Part shown: positions 7,850 to 16,664 of the stretch, piece after piece
Numbering within the stretch: the stretch's first letter is position 1
How the letters are laid out: the number at the start of each line of letters is the position of its first letter
DNA from: Marinobacter sp. SS21
GTDB lineage: Bacteria > Pseudomonadota > Gammaproteobacteria > Pseudomonadales > Oleiphilaceae
Reading direction: 5' to 3'
Length of the DNA: 64,000 nucleotides
NCBI RefSeq assembly: GCF_028369065.1
Contig: NZ_JAQNDA010000004.1
Span: 248,001 to 312,000 of the forward strand
Notes under the pieces: model-generated
Seen by the model: only the letters and a program-made list of their open reading frames with translations
What the model was told of the DNA's origin: nothing
Databases searched by the model: none
Program-made: the position numbers and the translations under genes

Positions 7850-8899
7850 ATGACCCAGACCAAAGCCTATGCCGCCCAGACTGCCGGTGCTGAGCTGGCA
7901 CCCTTCCAGTTCCAGCGCCGTGAACCCCGTCCCGATGACGTTGCCATCGAGATCGATTACTGCGGTGTCTGTCACTCCGATATCCATACCGTAGACAACG
8001 ATTGGGGGCGCACCGTCTACCCCTTGGTCCCGGGTCATGAAATTGTCGGCCGGGTCACCGCCGTTGGCAGTGATGTTACCCGCTTCCGAGTTGGCGACGT
8101 GGTCGGTGTTGGCTGCATGGTGGATTCCTGTCGGGCCTGTTCGGCCTGCGAGGCCGGCCTGGAACAGTACTGCAGCGAGGGCATGACCGGCACCTACAAC
8201 GGCAAGGACCGCTACGACGGCAGCATCACCCTGGGCGGATATTCCGAGCGCATCCTGGTCAGCGAGCGCTTCGTGGTCTCTATTCCCGATAGGCTCGATC
8301 CGGCAACCGCGGCACCGATCCTGTGTGCCGGCATCACCACCTACTCGCCGTTGCGTCATTTCGGAGTCAAGGCCGGTGACAAGGTGGGTGTGCTCGGTAT
8401 GGGTGGGCTGGGTCACATGGGGGTCAAGTTCGCCAAGGCCCTGGGGGCCGAAGTTACCCTGTTTACCCGCTCCGAGGCGAAGGTGGCCGAGGCCAGAAAG
8501 CAGGGCGCCGATCATGTCGTCATCTCCACCGATCGGGAGCAGATGAAGGCGGTGCGCGAGCGTTTCGATTTCCTGCTCGATACCATTCCGGTGGCCCATG
8601 ACCTCAACCCCTACCTGGCCACGCTGAAGGTGGACGGCACCCACATCCTGGTGGGGCTGCTGGAGCCCATCGAGCCGGCGGTACATGCCGGTCAACTGGT
8701 GGCCAAGCGGCGGGTGATCGCCGGTTCGCTGATCGGCGGCATGCCGGAAACCCAGGAGGTGCTGGATTTTTGTGCCGAGCACGGCATCAGCTGTGACATT
8801 GAAATGCTGGACATCCGCAACATCAACCAAGCCTACGAACGAATGAAGCGCGGTGACGTCAAATACCGCTTCGTGATCGACATGGCCACCCTGGAGTGA
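7850..8899 (+). CDS. Zinc-dependent NAD(P)-linked alcohol dehydrogenase (cinnamyl-alcohol/YahK type)
   Basis: A 349-residue medium-chain dehydrogenase. The catalytic-zinc site is seen as CGVCHSDIH near residue 40 and GHEIVGRV near 65. The structural-zinc cysteines follow in VDSCRACSACEAGLEQYC. The nucleotide-binding glycines are in VGVLGMGGLGHMGVKFAKALG. The order and length match the cinnamyl-alcohol-dehydrogenase/YahK branch, which reduces a broad range of aldehydes. A -10-like TATAGT lies at ~7783-7788, and AGGATG precedes the ATG. It appears monocistronic. The natural substrate cannot be told from sequence. Confidence 0.93.
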   Translation: MTQTKAYAAQTAGAELAPFQFQRREPRPDDVAIEIDYCGVCHSDIHTVDNDWGRTVYPLVPGHEIVGRVTAVGSDVTRFRVGDVVGVGCMVDSCRACSACEAGLEQYCSEGMTGTYNGKDRYDGSITLGGYSERILVSERFVVSIPDRLDPATAAPILCAGITTYSPLRHFGVKAGDKVGVLGMGGLGHMGVKFAKALGAEVTLFTRSEAKVAEARKQGADHVVISTDREQMKAVRERFDFLLDTIPVAHDLNPYLATLKVDGTHILVGLLEPIEPAVHAGQLVAKRRVIAGSLIGGMPETQEVLDFCAEHGISCDIEMLDIRNINQAYERMKRGDVKYRFVIDMATLE

Positions 8900-9033
8900 G
8901 GGGTTGGAGCTTGATTACCTTCACGTCATCTTATTATCATCGGGACGAACCGTTCATACGGTGACCGCTGCCGCACCGTCGGGGCCGCGCCAATGCCGCC
9001 TTGACCGCCGGACCCATGCACTACCTCCGGCAG

Positions 9034-9057
9034 GCCCCGGGCATCCGTGCCTGGGGC
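9034..9057 (+). terminator. Hairpin after the alcohol dehydrogenase gene (possible terminator)
   Basis: A 10-base arm (9034-9043) and a 10-base arm (9048-9057) pair with one mismatch around a TCCG loop. Only a weak T-rich stretch (TTTAGTTTT) begins a few bases further on. It could end the dehydrogenase transcript, but the spacing is poor for an intrinsic terminator. Confidence 0.35.
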
Positions 9058-9120
9058 AAGGCGTTTAGTTTTCGGCTCAGAGGGATTCTCTTAACCGCCG
9101 CATAAATGGAGACTTATGTC

Positions 9121-9447
9121 ATGAAAAAAGTATTGGCGCTGTTCTCGGTGCTGTTCCTGTTCAGCTCCGCTGCCGCTGCCTTCGACGGCTATGTGGATGT
9201 CACCAACAACACCGGCTACGACATCTACTATCTCTACGTCAGCCACGCCAAGAAGGAAACCTGGGGCAAGGACGAGCTGGGCGACAGCATTCTGGAAGAC
9301 GGTGAGACCATCCGGGTGACCGTTCGCAAGGAAAAGTCCTCGATCTTCGACATCCGTGCCGAAGATGAAGACGGCGATACCTACACCGTCTGGGATCTGG
9401 ACATCGCCACCGACGACCTGGTGCTGACTCTGGACAATCTCGACTAA
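9121..9447 (+). CDS. Small exported protein, tandem paralogue 1
   Basis: A 108-residue protein with a signal peptide (MKKVLALFSVLFLFSSAAAA, cleavage before FDGY). The mature domain contains NNTGYDIYYLYVS, a WGKDELG segment, a Gly-Glu turn (EDGETIRVTV) and an acidic EDEDGDTYTVWDLDI stretch. This pattern resembles the common small beta-rich periplasmic proteins with a vNxTGYxIxxLYVS...WGxDxLG core; their function is unknown. GGAG at 9107-9110 supports ATG 9121 over the in-frame ATG at 9106. A second copy starts 268 bases downstream. Confidence 0.82.
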   Translation: MKKVLALFSVLFLFSSAAAAFDGYVDVTNNTGYDIYYLYVSHAKKETWGKDELGDSILEDGETIRVTVRKEKSSIFDIRAEDEDGDTYTVWDLDIATDDLVLTLDNLD

Positions 9448-9714
9448 GAGCGCGGGCTGGAGGCCGCCTCGCCGGCGGTCTCCCTCCCGTCCCTTGGCGC
9501 CAACACCTCGCCAGTTTGTAAAATAATTAGAAATGTTCGGGGCGCGGATTGAACCCTGTCATCGACCATGTCTATTCTGGCGAGGAATTGGGATGACACC
9601 GTCGTGTTCCGTCCCCCGCCGTTCGACGGCCAGGCTTCCTAGCTCGCTGGGCGCCGGACGCAAAACAGGGTGGCAGGGATCGTCTATCTCTGTCGCCCCC
9701 TGAAGGAGATCGTA

Positions 9715-10044
9715 ATGTTCAAGAAACTGATGGTATTTGTAGCGGTAATGGCGTTGTTCAGTTCCACTGCCTCGGCCTTTGACGGTTATGTGGAAGTCAC
9801 CAACAACACCGGCTACGACATCTATTACCTCTACGTCAGTAATGCCCGCAGTGACAGCTGGGAAGAGGACGTTCTGGGCGAGGACATCCTGGAGGATGGC
9901 GAAACGGTGCGGGTCACGGTGCGTAAGCAAAAATCCTCGATTTTCGATATTCGGGCCGAGGACGAGGATGGTGACACCTACACCATCTGGGAGATGGACA
10001 TCGCCAAGGATGATCTGGTGCTGACCCTGGATGATCTGGACTGA
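9715..10044 (+). CDS. Small exported protein, tandem paralogue 2
   Basis: A 109-residue protein nearly superimposable on the gene at 9121: same signal-peptide layout (MFKKLMVFVAVMALFSSTASA), the same NNTGYDIYYLYVS core, and the same KSSIFDIRAEDEDGDTYT block. Differences cluster around residues 45-60 (NARSDSWEEDVLG against HAKKETWGKDELG), where the Gly of the WG motif is replaced. AAGGAG lies before the ATG. The 267-base gap between the copies lets each have its own promoter, and the gap contains an AT-rich TTTGTAAAATAATTAG. The pair looks like a tandem duplication with divergence at one surface. Confidence 0.82.
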   Translation: MFKKLMVFVAVMALFSSTASAFDGYVEVTNNTGYDIYYLYVSNARSDSWEEDVLGEDILEDGETVRVTVRKQKSSIFDIRAEDEDGDTYTIWEMDIAKDDLVLTLDDLD

Positions 10045-10208
10045 ATCGGGTTTAAGGGCGCCATGAGTGCTCTTTTTCCTAACTCCGCAAAATAATACTT
10101 GCCAGCCAACCCGAATCGGCTTATTTAACGGCTGATAGCGCCCGCGGCTGCGGGCGTCCAGGACCACCCGGTCGCCAGGCGCTTCCGGTCAGGGGAGGTT
10201 GGTTTGCC

Positions 10209-10880
10209 ATGACAGCTATACAAGCCGCGCGCTGCGACGACGGTGAGGGCAGTCGCACTCATCTGTACGAAACCATTGCTAACGATTTGCGGGCCACCGG
10301 GTACAGCATCAACGTCAATGCCTTGCCCCAGGATCTGGCGGAGTCGCTGTGGCACTACCTGCAGGGGCTGTCGAATCGGGCGTTCGATCCGGCCGGCATT
10401 GGCCGGGACCGGGACCGCATGCTCAACAACTTTGTTCGCAGTGACGAGATCTGCTGGATTACCGGTGAAGACGAGCCCTGTCGCCGTTGGCTGGCCTGGG
10501 CCAGCGAACTGCAGACCTACCTGAACCGCCGCCTGCTGCTGGGACTGTTTTCGTTCGAGAGTCACTTTGCCCATTACGCCCCCGGTGATTTCTATAAGAA
10601 ACACCTGGATGCCTTCAAGGGCGAAGCCAACCGGACGTTGTCGCTGGTGGCCTACCTCAACCCCGGCTGGCAGCCGGATGATGGTGGGGAGCTGGTGTTG
10701 TATACCGGGGACGATGGTTTGCAATCCACTCGGGTGACGCCAGGGTTTGGCACCGTGGTGGCGTTTCTCAGTGAGGACTTCCCCCACGAGGTGTTGCCGG
10801 CGGCCCGCGACCGCTATTCCATTGCCGGCTGGTACCGAGTCAACACCTCCCACGCCGGACGCGTCGATCCGCCCAGCTGA
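10209..10880 (+). CDS. 2-oxoglutarate/Fe(II)-dependent oxygenase, prolyl-4-hydroxylase type
   Basis: A 223-residue protein with the full double-stranded beta-helix metal site. His132-x-Asp134 lies in KKHLDAF, the distal His193 in DFPHEVL, and the 2-oxoglutarate-binding Arg202 in DRYSIAGWYR. HYAPGDFYKKHLD and LNPGWQPDDGGELVLY are typical of bacterial SM-20/P4H-like enzymes that hydroxylate protein or small-molecule substrates. The gene stands alone between the small exported proteins and a membrane-protein gene. The substrate is not predictable from context. Confidence 0.9.
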   Translation: MTAIQAARCDDGEGSRTHLYETIANDLRATGYSINVNALPQDLAESLWHYLQGLSNRAFDPAGIGRDRDRMLNNFVRSDEICWITGEDEPCRRWLAWASELQTYLNRRLLLGLFSFESHFAHYAPGDFYKKHLDAFKGEANRTLSLVAYLNPGWQPDDGGELVLYTGDDGLQSTRVTPGFGTVVAFLSEDFPHEVLPAARDRYSIAGWYRVNTSHAGRVDPPS

Positions 10881-10946
10881 GGCCGCCTGCACGATGACGT
10901 CATCGGCACTACACTGGGAGTAGATTCGGCACGCCCAGGCGTCATC

Positions 10947-11651
10947 ATGGACAGGCACTCGGTCGCGCCGTCCGTCCGTCTCCCGCTCTGGTGGTTGGCG
11001 CTGGCGGCCGCGTTGATCCCCTTGCTCACCACTCATACCACCTACCTGGTCTCCGCGCTGGAGGGCCACGTGCCCTGGTGCGTGCCCTACTGGGAGCCGT
11101 GCACCAGCATCAGTCGTACCGGCCGTTACGGCGCCTCCTATTTTATTTTCAAGGGTGCGATGATGCCGGCGGCGGTGGTTGGCGCCCTGTTCTGGCTGCT
11201 CAATGGCCGCTGGCTGCGGCAACTCGGCGCCCAAGGTGCGGGTGTGGCCTGGCTGGCCTGGCTCGGATTCGGCGCCTGTCTCGGGCTGGTCATCTACACC
11301 TCGGTACTCGGGCATATTGGCGATACCTACTTCGCGCTTCGCCGAGTTGGCGTGATTCTGTACTTCTCACTGACCTTCATCGCCCAGCTCCTGCTCAGCG
11401 GCCAGCTGCGTTCGCTACCGGACTGGCGGCAATCGGGCCGGCGACTGGTGTCGCTGTGCCAGCTGACGCTGGCGGTGGGTATCCTGTCGGTGATCTTGCA
11501 GGCGGTGATTCCGGTGACCTTCGACGACATCGACGACGCTTTCGAGTGGACCTTTGCCCTGCTGCTCAATATCCATGCCCTGTGGGTGGCGATGCTGTGG
11601 CGGCGCAGTGATTTTCGGGCCCATTTGGGGGTGGGCGAGCGGCCCGGTTAG
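10947..11651 (+). CDS. Multi-pass membrane protein (Frag1/DRAM/Sfk1-like)
   Basis: A 234-residue protein with about six hydrophobic segments (for example WWLALAAALIPLLTTHTTYL, GAMMPAAVVGALFWLL and AWLAWLGFGACLGLVIYTSVL). The first loop contains CVPYWEPCTSISRTGRYG and the next segment begins SYFIFKGAMMPAA, a pattern I associate with Frag1/DRAM/Sfk1-like proteins. No enzymatic motif is evident. It lies 66 bases after the oxygenase and 116 before the desaturase-like gene on the same strand. A loose link to lipid metabolism is possible but not shown. Confidence 0.65.
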   Translation: MDRHSVAPSVRLPLWWLALAAALIPLLTTHTTYLVSALEGHVPWCVPYWEPCTSISRTGRYGASYFIFKGAMMPAAVVGALFWLLNGRWLRQLGAQGAGVAWLAWLGFGACLGLVIYTSVLGHIGDTYFALRRVGVILYFSLTFIAQLLLSGQLRSLPDWRQSGRRLVSLCQLTLAVGILSVILQAVIPVTFDDIDDAFEWTFALLLNIHALWVAMLWRRSDFRAHLGVGERPG

Positions 11652-11767
11652 CCCGCTGCCGGCGGCGGTTGGGCAATGGTAACGCGAGCCATTTTTATTT
11701 AAACTGGCGCTTTTGTGACCGGACCGGCAGGTCCGATACTGGTTTTTCGCAGCGTTGGATGTGGCTC

Positions 11768-12796
11768 ATGGGCTTGATGGTTGAACTATTCGCGGTACTG
11801 GATACCGCCGTCATCGAGCCGGTCAGCAAAACCTTCTGGGGCATCTTCGACCTGAACGGCCGCTTTGGCGTGTTGTTCCTGACCATTTCCTATCTGGTCG
11901 CGCTGGGCCTGTACCTGCGCCGCAAACAGGACGGCACCACCCACGCCACCAGCTACTGGCAATTCCTCGGCGGCAACCGGGTACACTTCCATCGTTCGGC
12001 GCTGGTGGATTACCAGTACTACTTCCTGCGAGCCATACTCAAGGTGGTGTGTGTGCTGCCGGTGGTGGCCATCGTCGATCCTTACCTCTTCAGCACCGGT
12101 GACTGGGTCGGCTTCTTTACCCAGCTGTGGGGCGAGCGGCCCCGGCTGGGGGAAGACCTGGGGCTGATGCTGCTGTATGGGCTGGGTGTTTTCCTGGTGG
12201 GGGACTTTGCCCATTACTGGGTGCACCGCCTGTTTCATTCCCGCTGGTTGTGGGAGTTCCACAAGGTCCACCACTCCGCCGCAGTGCTGGTGCCGGCCAC
12301 TGCCAGCCGCATCCATTTCGTCGAGAAGATCGTTGAGCGCCTGGCCGATGCCGTACTGATCGGCCTCTACGCCGGTACCTTCTATTACCTGTGTGGCGGC
12401 GAAGTTAGCCGTTATAAGCTGTTCGGCGTCACCTATCTGGTGTTCATCTTCAATACCCTGGCTGCCAACCTGCGGCACAGTCACATCTGGCTGTCCTTTG
12501 GGCCCCGGATTGAACACATCATCAACAGTCCAGCCCAGCATCAGGTCCATCACAGCGACGCGCCCAAGCACTTCAACAAGAACTTCGGCACCAATCTCTC
12601 CGTCTGGGACTGGATGTTCGGCACCCTTTACGTCACCCGCTACAAGCCGGAAACCATCAACTTCGGGGTAGGGGACGCCGAGAACCGAAAATACCAGAGT
12701 CTGCACAGCCTGGTGTTCACCCCCTTCCAGGCCACCGGGCGCAAGCTCTGGCGCGCCCTGACCGCCATCGGACGTAAAGCCGACCCGGCCGGCTGA
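11768..12796 (+). CDS. Sterol desaturase/fatty-acid hydroxylase family di-iron membrane enzyme
   Basis: A ~343-residue membrane enzyme. The histidine clusters that bind the di-iron centre are visible: HYWVHRLFH, then EFHKVHHS, NLRHSHI and HQVHHSDAPKHFNKNFG. Hydrophobic segments flank them. C-terminal SVWDWMFGTLYV is typical of the family. Members hydroxylate or desaturate lipids, sterols or carotenoids. The start is uncertain: in-frame ATGs lie at 11759, 11768 and 11777, and an upstream TTG at 11669. I favour 11768 because the sequence just upstream is GGATG-like and the protein length is then usual. Confidence 0.85.
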   Translation: MGLMVELFAVLDTAVIEPVSKTFWGIFDLNGRFGVLFLTISYLVALGLYLRRKQDGTTHATSYWQFLGGNRVHFHRSALVDYQYYFLRAILKVVCVLPVVAIVDPYLFSTGDWVGFFTQLWGERPRLGEDLGLMLLYGLGVFLVGDFAHYWVHRLFHSRWLWEFHKVHHSAAVLVPATASRIHFVEKIVERLADAVLIGLYAGTFYYLCGGEVSRYKLFGVTYLVFIFNTLAANLRHSHIWLSFGPRIEHIINSPAQHQVHHSDAPKHFNKNFGTNLSVWDWMFGTLYVTRYKPETINFGVGDAENRKYQSLHSLVFTPFQATGRKLWRALTAIGRKADPAG

Positions 12797-13227
12797 GGCC
12801 GGTGTCGAGTGGCCTGATTGGCCTCACTTCCGCGATTCTTCGCCAAGGTGGCCCGCGTGGCCGTAGACGTCAACCGCCATCCCGGCGACCATGCACCCCG
12901 CAGGTTGGGCGGGCCTGCACCTATAGCGCCTTTAACATGCTCCAAAACGGTCCTGTCCGGTGTACCTCGGGCCTATTCCGACGCGCTTTCAGTTGGTGTC
13001 GGGATGGTTTCGCAGGGCGCGGAACAGGGGTGTTGCAGGGCTTTCATATCCGGAGCGTAAGCTCCTGGCTCGGGACTTGCTGCGTAGTTGAAGCCAATTC
13101 GGATATGTGAAATCAGACAGGAACAGCAACTGCCCCAGGCCTCCGGAAGGCTGTCGCCCCGGGGACGACGCTCGTGGGGACCCGGGCGGAGGGCAGACCT
13201 CAATGTTACATAGGGAAGGAAACAGTC
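12797..13227 (+). other. 431-base intergenic leader with a compact folded element (13045-13107)
   Basis: No convincing gene was seen here; the short open frames lack ribosome-binding sites and family motifs. Within it CATATCCG (13045-13052) pairs with CGGATATG (13100-13107). Inside that helix sit GGAGC-GTAA-GCTCC (13052-13065, a GNRA-type tetraloop) and TGGCT/AGCCA (13066-13070/13092-13096). This is the outline of a three-way junction. The following 100 bases are very GC rich with several short hairpins. It probably forms the 5' leader of the SPOR-protein gene. Confidence 0.4.
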
Positions 13228-14742
13228 ATGTCGAATCAAGACCGGCAACCGAGTAAGAGCGAAGAGGAGCTGGGCCAGCCGCCGCTCCTTACCGACGAGG
13301 CGTCCACGCAGGCCGAGCCGCCCCTGGTGGAGACTGTGGTGGAAGAGAGCAACGACAGCGCGGGTGTGCTGGTAGCGTTGAGCGAGGACACCGCCGAGCG
13401 GCGTTTCGCCCATGATATCAATGCCAAGATCGATGAGGTGGAAGGCCAGGTCCAGTTCCTGGTGGAGGCATTTGCCCGCTCCCAGCAGGCGCTGAAGGGG
13501 GTCATGGGCGACGTCAAATCCCAGACCGCGCTGGTGACCAGCGAAATCGAACGGGTTCTGGGGTTGATGGACCAAGCCTCGGCCGAGCAGGTCGAACGGG
13601 TTGCGGCGTTGGATCAACGCCTGAAGACCACCGTGGCGGAGCTGACCGGCCGGCTCGCCGGTGTGGATGACCAGTTGCACGCCCATCAGAACGACATCGG
13701 TGCGCTCAAGGCCGGGTTGGACGATTCGCATGCTCGCCTCAGCGACAAGATCCAGGATCTGGCGGCGGACACCCAGCGCCAGCTGGACCAGTTGGTGAGC
13801 CAGGACGAGCGGCTGGGGCAGGAGTTGGTAGCCCTCGCCGAGGAAACCGCGCGCGGCCTGGAACAGGGCAAGCGCGAGCGCCAGGCATTGGCTGCGACGC
13901 AGCAGGAACACCAGAGCCAGCAGCAGACGATGGCGGGCCATCTCGAGCGGCTGCAGGATCAGGCCGACGGCCAGGGCGAGGCGCTTACCGGGCTGGAGGC
14001 GACCGTCGCCGAGCAGCATCAGGACAACCGCCACCAGCACCGGAGGTTCGCCTGGGTCGGCGCCGCGGTGGTGGTGCTGTTCGCCGCCGTGCTGACTTAC
14101 CTGGAACTGGCGCCCTCGGCAGAATTCGAGCAATTGCAGGCCGGGGTGAGCGGGATTGAAAACCAGGCCGGTGATATCGAACGCCAGATGGCCGGCATCG
14201 AGAACCAGGTGGGCGAGCTGGAAAGCCGCGTTCAGGTGGCGGATACCACCGCCGGCGTCGTGGTGGATCTCGGCGACCAAATGACCGCTCTGGAGGCCCA
14301 GATCGGCAGCCTGAGCGCCGAGCTGCAGGCCGCCGACGCCAGCGAAAGCCTCGAGGCTATCGCCAACAAGGTGGCGGCGCTGGAATTGAGCGTCTATGGC
14401 CCGGCGGATGCGGAACCATCGGCCACGCCTGTGCTCACCATCGAAAACGCCCGCTGGGTTGCCGGTCGCAACCCCAGCCATTACAGCATCCAGCTGTTAG
14501 GGGCCTACCGAGAAGGCTCACTGGTGGCCTTCAGCAATCAACACGCCGACGCTCTGGGTCAGCATCCGCTGTCACAAACCCAAAGCGAGTATCGCGGACG
14601 GAGCTGGTACAACCTGTTCTACGGCGATTTCGCCCGCTTCGACGACGCTCAGGCGGCACTGAAGGCGTTGCCATCGCACTTGCAGCGAAACGGACCCTGG
14701 ATTCGCACGCTGTCGTCGATTCAGCAGTCTTCGGTCCGGTAA
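13228..14742 (+). CDS. Membrane-anchored coiled-coil protein with DamX-like SPOR domain
   Basis: A 504-residue protein. Residues ~1-270 are cytoplasmic and mostly heptad-like coiled coil rich in Glu/Gln (LDQRLKTTVAELTGRLAG and similar). One membrane helix follows at ~275-295 (AWVGAAVVVLFAAVLTYLEL), then a second, periplasmic coiled coil. A C-terminal domain (~410-500) carries HYSIQLLGAY, SWYNLFYGDFARFDDAQAAL and NGPWIRTLSSIQ. The last is the pattern of SPOR domains, most like that of DamX, which bind denuded septal peptidoglycan. A division-site or cell-envelope role is inferred. Start chosen at ATG 13228 after AGGAAA. Convergent with the EAL gene, with a 12-base gap. Confidence 0.75.
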   Translation: MSNQDRQPSKSEEELGQPPLLTDEASTQAEPPLVETVVEESNDSAGVLVALSEDTAERRFAHDINAKIDEVEGQVQFLVEAFARSQQALKGVMGDVKSQTALVTSEIERVLGLMDQASAEQVERVAALDQRLKTTVAELTGRLAGVDDQLHAHQNDIGALKAGLDDSHARLSDKIQDLAADTQRQLDQLVSQDERLGQELVALAEETARGLEQGKRERQALAATQQEHQSQQQTMAGHLERLQDQADGQGEALTGLEATVAEQHQDNRHQHRRFAWVGAAVVVLFAAVLTYLELAPSAEFEQLQAGVSGIENQAGDIERQMAGIENQVGELESRVQVADTTAGVVVDLGDQMTALEAQIGSLSAELQAADASESLEAIANKVAALELSVYGPADAEPSATPVLTIENARWVAGRNPSHYSIQLLGAYREGSLVAFSNQHADALGQHPLSQTQSEYRGRSWYNLFYGDFARFDDAQAALKALPSHLQRNGPWIRTLSSIQQSSVR

Positions 14743-14754
14743 CCGGGCTGCCGG

Positions 14755-16311
14755 CTACAAGGTGAGGGTGCTGGTCACCAGCAGTTGCTCCAGCTCGGCG
14801 CTGGTCATGGGCTTGCCGTAGTGCCAGCCCTGGCCATAGTCGGCACCCATCGCCTTGACGATTGCGGCCTGCTCGGCATTCTCGATGCCTTCGACGATCA
14901 CCGCCAAATCCAGCTCCCGTGCGATCTTGATGACCAGCGGTACAATGGTGGTGCGGACGCCGCCGTGCTCGATGTCGGTGATGAAGCTCTTGTCGATCTT
15001 GAGGGCGGTACAGTTCAAATCCCGAACTTCCGAGAAGTTTGAGTAGCCGGTGCCGAAATCATCGATGGCGATCTCGAAGCCCTTCTGTCGCAGCCAGTCC
15101 AGGCTCTCCTTGGAAGTCTCCGAATCCAGCTGCTGGTCTTCGGTGATTTCGAAGGCCAGCTTCAGCCGGGTTTCCGTGATCCAGGGCATGATCGAGAGCT
15201 TGCGCACTTCGCCCGAGGAGATATCGCCCGGATACAGGTTGATGTTGACCTTAAAGCTGTCCGGGATGGCGATGTGGCTGGCGAGCTCCCGCAGTGCCTT
15301 GCCTACCATCTGCACGGTAAATTGCCAGCTGCGTTGCTGGCGATAGATTTCGGGAACGAACTCGTGAGGAAGGAGTTCGCCGTGGGAGTCCCGGAATCGG
15401 GCCAGTACTTCGCAACCGCCTATCCGCTGGCTGTGGAGGTCAATCACCGGTTGGTACACCGGGTAGAAGTGATCGCTGGTCAACCCGCGCCGCACCCGGT
15501 TGGCGAGGGAAAAGCGGCGTTGCAGACCCAGGAACGTCATCCCGGTTACTCCAAAACCGAGGCCGGTGCCGGCCACCACCAGCAACAGCGGGAAGGCGAT
15601 GTTGCGGGCCAGCAGGGTCAGGTTGTCGGCCTCTATGACGGCGCAATAGGCGTAACGCGCGCTGCAGGCCTCCGCATAATGAGTTGAGAGCGTGGCCGCC
15701 GTCCGCGCCTCGCCGAGACCGCGATAGAGGCCATCCTGACCATCGGTATGCTGGTAGCCGCCAGCAGCGGGCACGAACACCAGCTGCCAGCGAAACGGCG
15801 GCGTGATCAGGTTGCGGACCCGGTTGGAATCGAACACGACATTGAAGTTGCCTCTCTGGGCCATGGGGGCGCTGATCTGTTCGTCGAACAGCACCAGACT
15901 GGCCTGGGTCCAAAGCCGGTTACCGGCCTTGTCGATGAAATCCCAGGGCTGTTGGCGATACGGCGTGTCCAGTTGGTTCAGGCTGGTGGAGCAGATCAGG
16001 TGGTCGTCCGTGACGAAACCGATTTCGTTGATGTGGCTGGCCAGGAACAGCTCCTTGCGCATCAGCGTGAGCAGCTCCTCGGTGCATTCCTCCCGGTTCA
16101 GGGCATTCATCCGATCCAGGATTGCATCACCTTCCACGATGGCCTGCTCCACCGTCTCCAGCAGGCGCAGGGCACTTTGTTCCTCCTCGTCCAGCACGTA
16201 GGACGACAACAGCTTCACAGCAATGAGCGCAAAGGCGATGAAGCCCACGGCCCCGGCAACCAGGGCGAGCAAGAGGTCACTGCCTTGAACAGCGGGAGAA
16301 CGTTGCGGCAT
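14755..16311 (-). CDS. Cyclic-di-GMP phosphodiesterase with CSS-motif periplasmic sensor and EAL domain
   Basis: A 518-residue protein. An N-terminal membrane helix is followed by a periplasmic domain with the CSS motif (HLICSTSL, ~residue 85) and a second Cys pair (EACSARYAYC), then a second helix (AFPLLLVVAGTGLGFGVTG). The EAL domain spans ~260-510: GGCEVLARF at the EAL position, INLYPGDI, AIDDFGTGYSN, LKIDKSFI and VEGIEN. The metal and catalytic residues of active phosphodiesterases are present. In CSS-EAL enzymes of E. coli the two cysteines control activity through DsbA/DsbB redox state; the same is inferred here. Minus strand, convergent with the SPOR-protein gene. Confidence 0.9.
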   Translation of the reverse strand: MPQRSPAVQGSDLLLALVAGAVGFIAFALIAVKLLSSYVLDEEEQSALRLLETVEQAIVEGDAILDRMNALNREECTEELLTLMRKELFLASHINEIGFVTDDHLICSTSLNQLDTPYRQQPWDFIDKAGNRLWTQASLVLFDEQISAPMAQRGNFNVVFDSNRVRNLITPPFRWQLVFVPAAGGYQHTDGQDGLYRGLGEARTAATLSTHYAEACSARYAYCAVIEADNLTLLARNIAFPLLLVVAGTGLGFGVTGMTFLGLQRRFSLANRVRRGLTSDHFYPVYQPVIDLHSQRIGGCEVLARFRDSHGELLPHEFVPEIYRQQRSWQFTVQMVGKALRELASHIAIPDSFKVNINLYPGDISSGEVRKLSIMPWITETRLKLAFEITEDQQLDSETSKESLDWLRQKGFEIAIDDFGTGYSNFSEVRDLNCTALKIDKSFITDIEHGGVRTTIVPLVIKIARELDLAVIVEGIENAEQAAIVKAMGADYGQGWHYGKPMTSAELEQLLVTSTLTL

Positions 16312-16664
16312 GGCCTGAAGTGCTCCCCGTACGCCGCCCTACATCGGGGTCGCGGGTGGCGCGCGTAGTAAAGGTCTGAAATGGCAGACTGTGGGTTGAG
16401 TGTAGATCAGATCCGGCTGCTGGGCCTCTGTCGCCGGTTAGCGGGGAGAGCATCATGCTGCCGATGTCCGCCGGCCTCTAAATCATCCGGAGCTTCCCGG
16501 CGAACGAGTGCCGGCCTTCAGACCTTCACCCTGCAAGGCCGCTCTGGCTCTGATCCTGGTTTGGAAAGAACAGTACAGCTATGCCTTAATGCTGGTATCA
16601 CACATTGCAGCGGTTGGCATGGGGTATATTGGCGGCTCCAGAACTGACCGCAAGGAGCTGAAAA
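16312..16664. other. Intergenic region between the EAL gene and the element-side genes
   Basis: No gene is supported. The right end contains a TATATT -10-like sequence (16624-16629) that may serve the small gene at 16665. No copy of the ssrA 3' end that could mark the far end of an integrated element was found here. Confidence 0.4.

Noticed and set aside
12802..13110. Short plus-strand frames of 80-102 codons in the gap before the SPOR-protein gene
   Set aside because: No ribosome-binding site, no recognisable domain, and Cys/Arg/Gly-rich random-like composition.
12973..13227. Possible c-di-GMP (GEMM) riboswitch before the SPOR-protein gene
   Set aside because: The three-way outline is suggestive, but the conserved GEMM core bases are not present, so only an unassigned structured element is reported.
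12973..14481. A 502-codon open frame on the minus strand opposite the SPOR-protein gene
   Set aside because: It is a codon-bias shadow: its product is a repetitive Leu/His/Gln-rich sequence without family motifs, and the plus-strand gene has a ribosome-binding site, membrane helix and SPOR domain.
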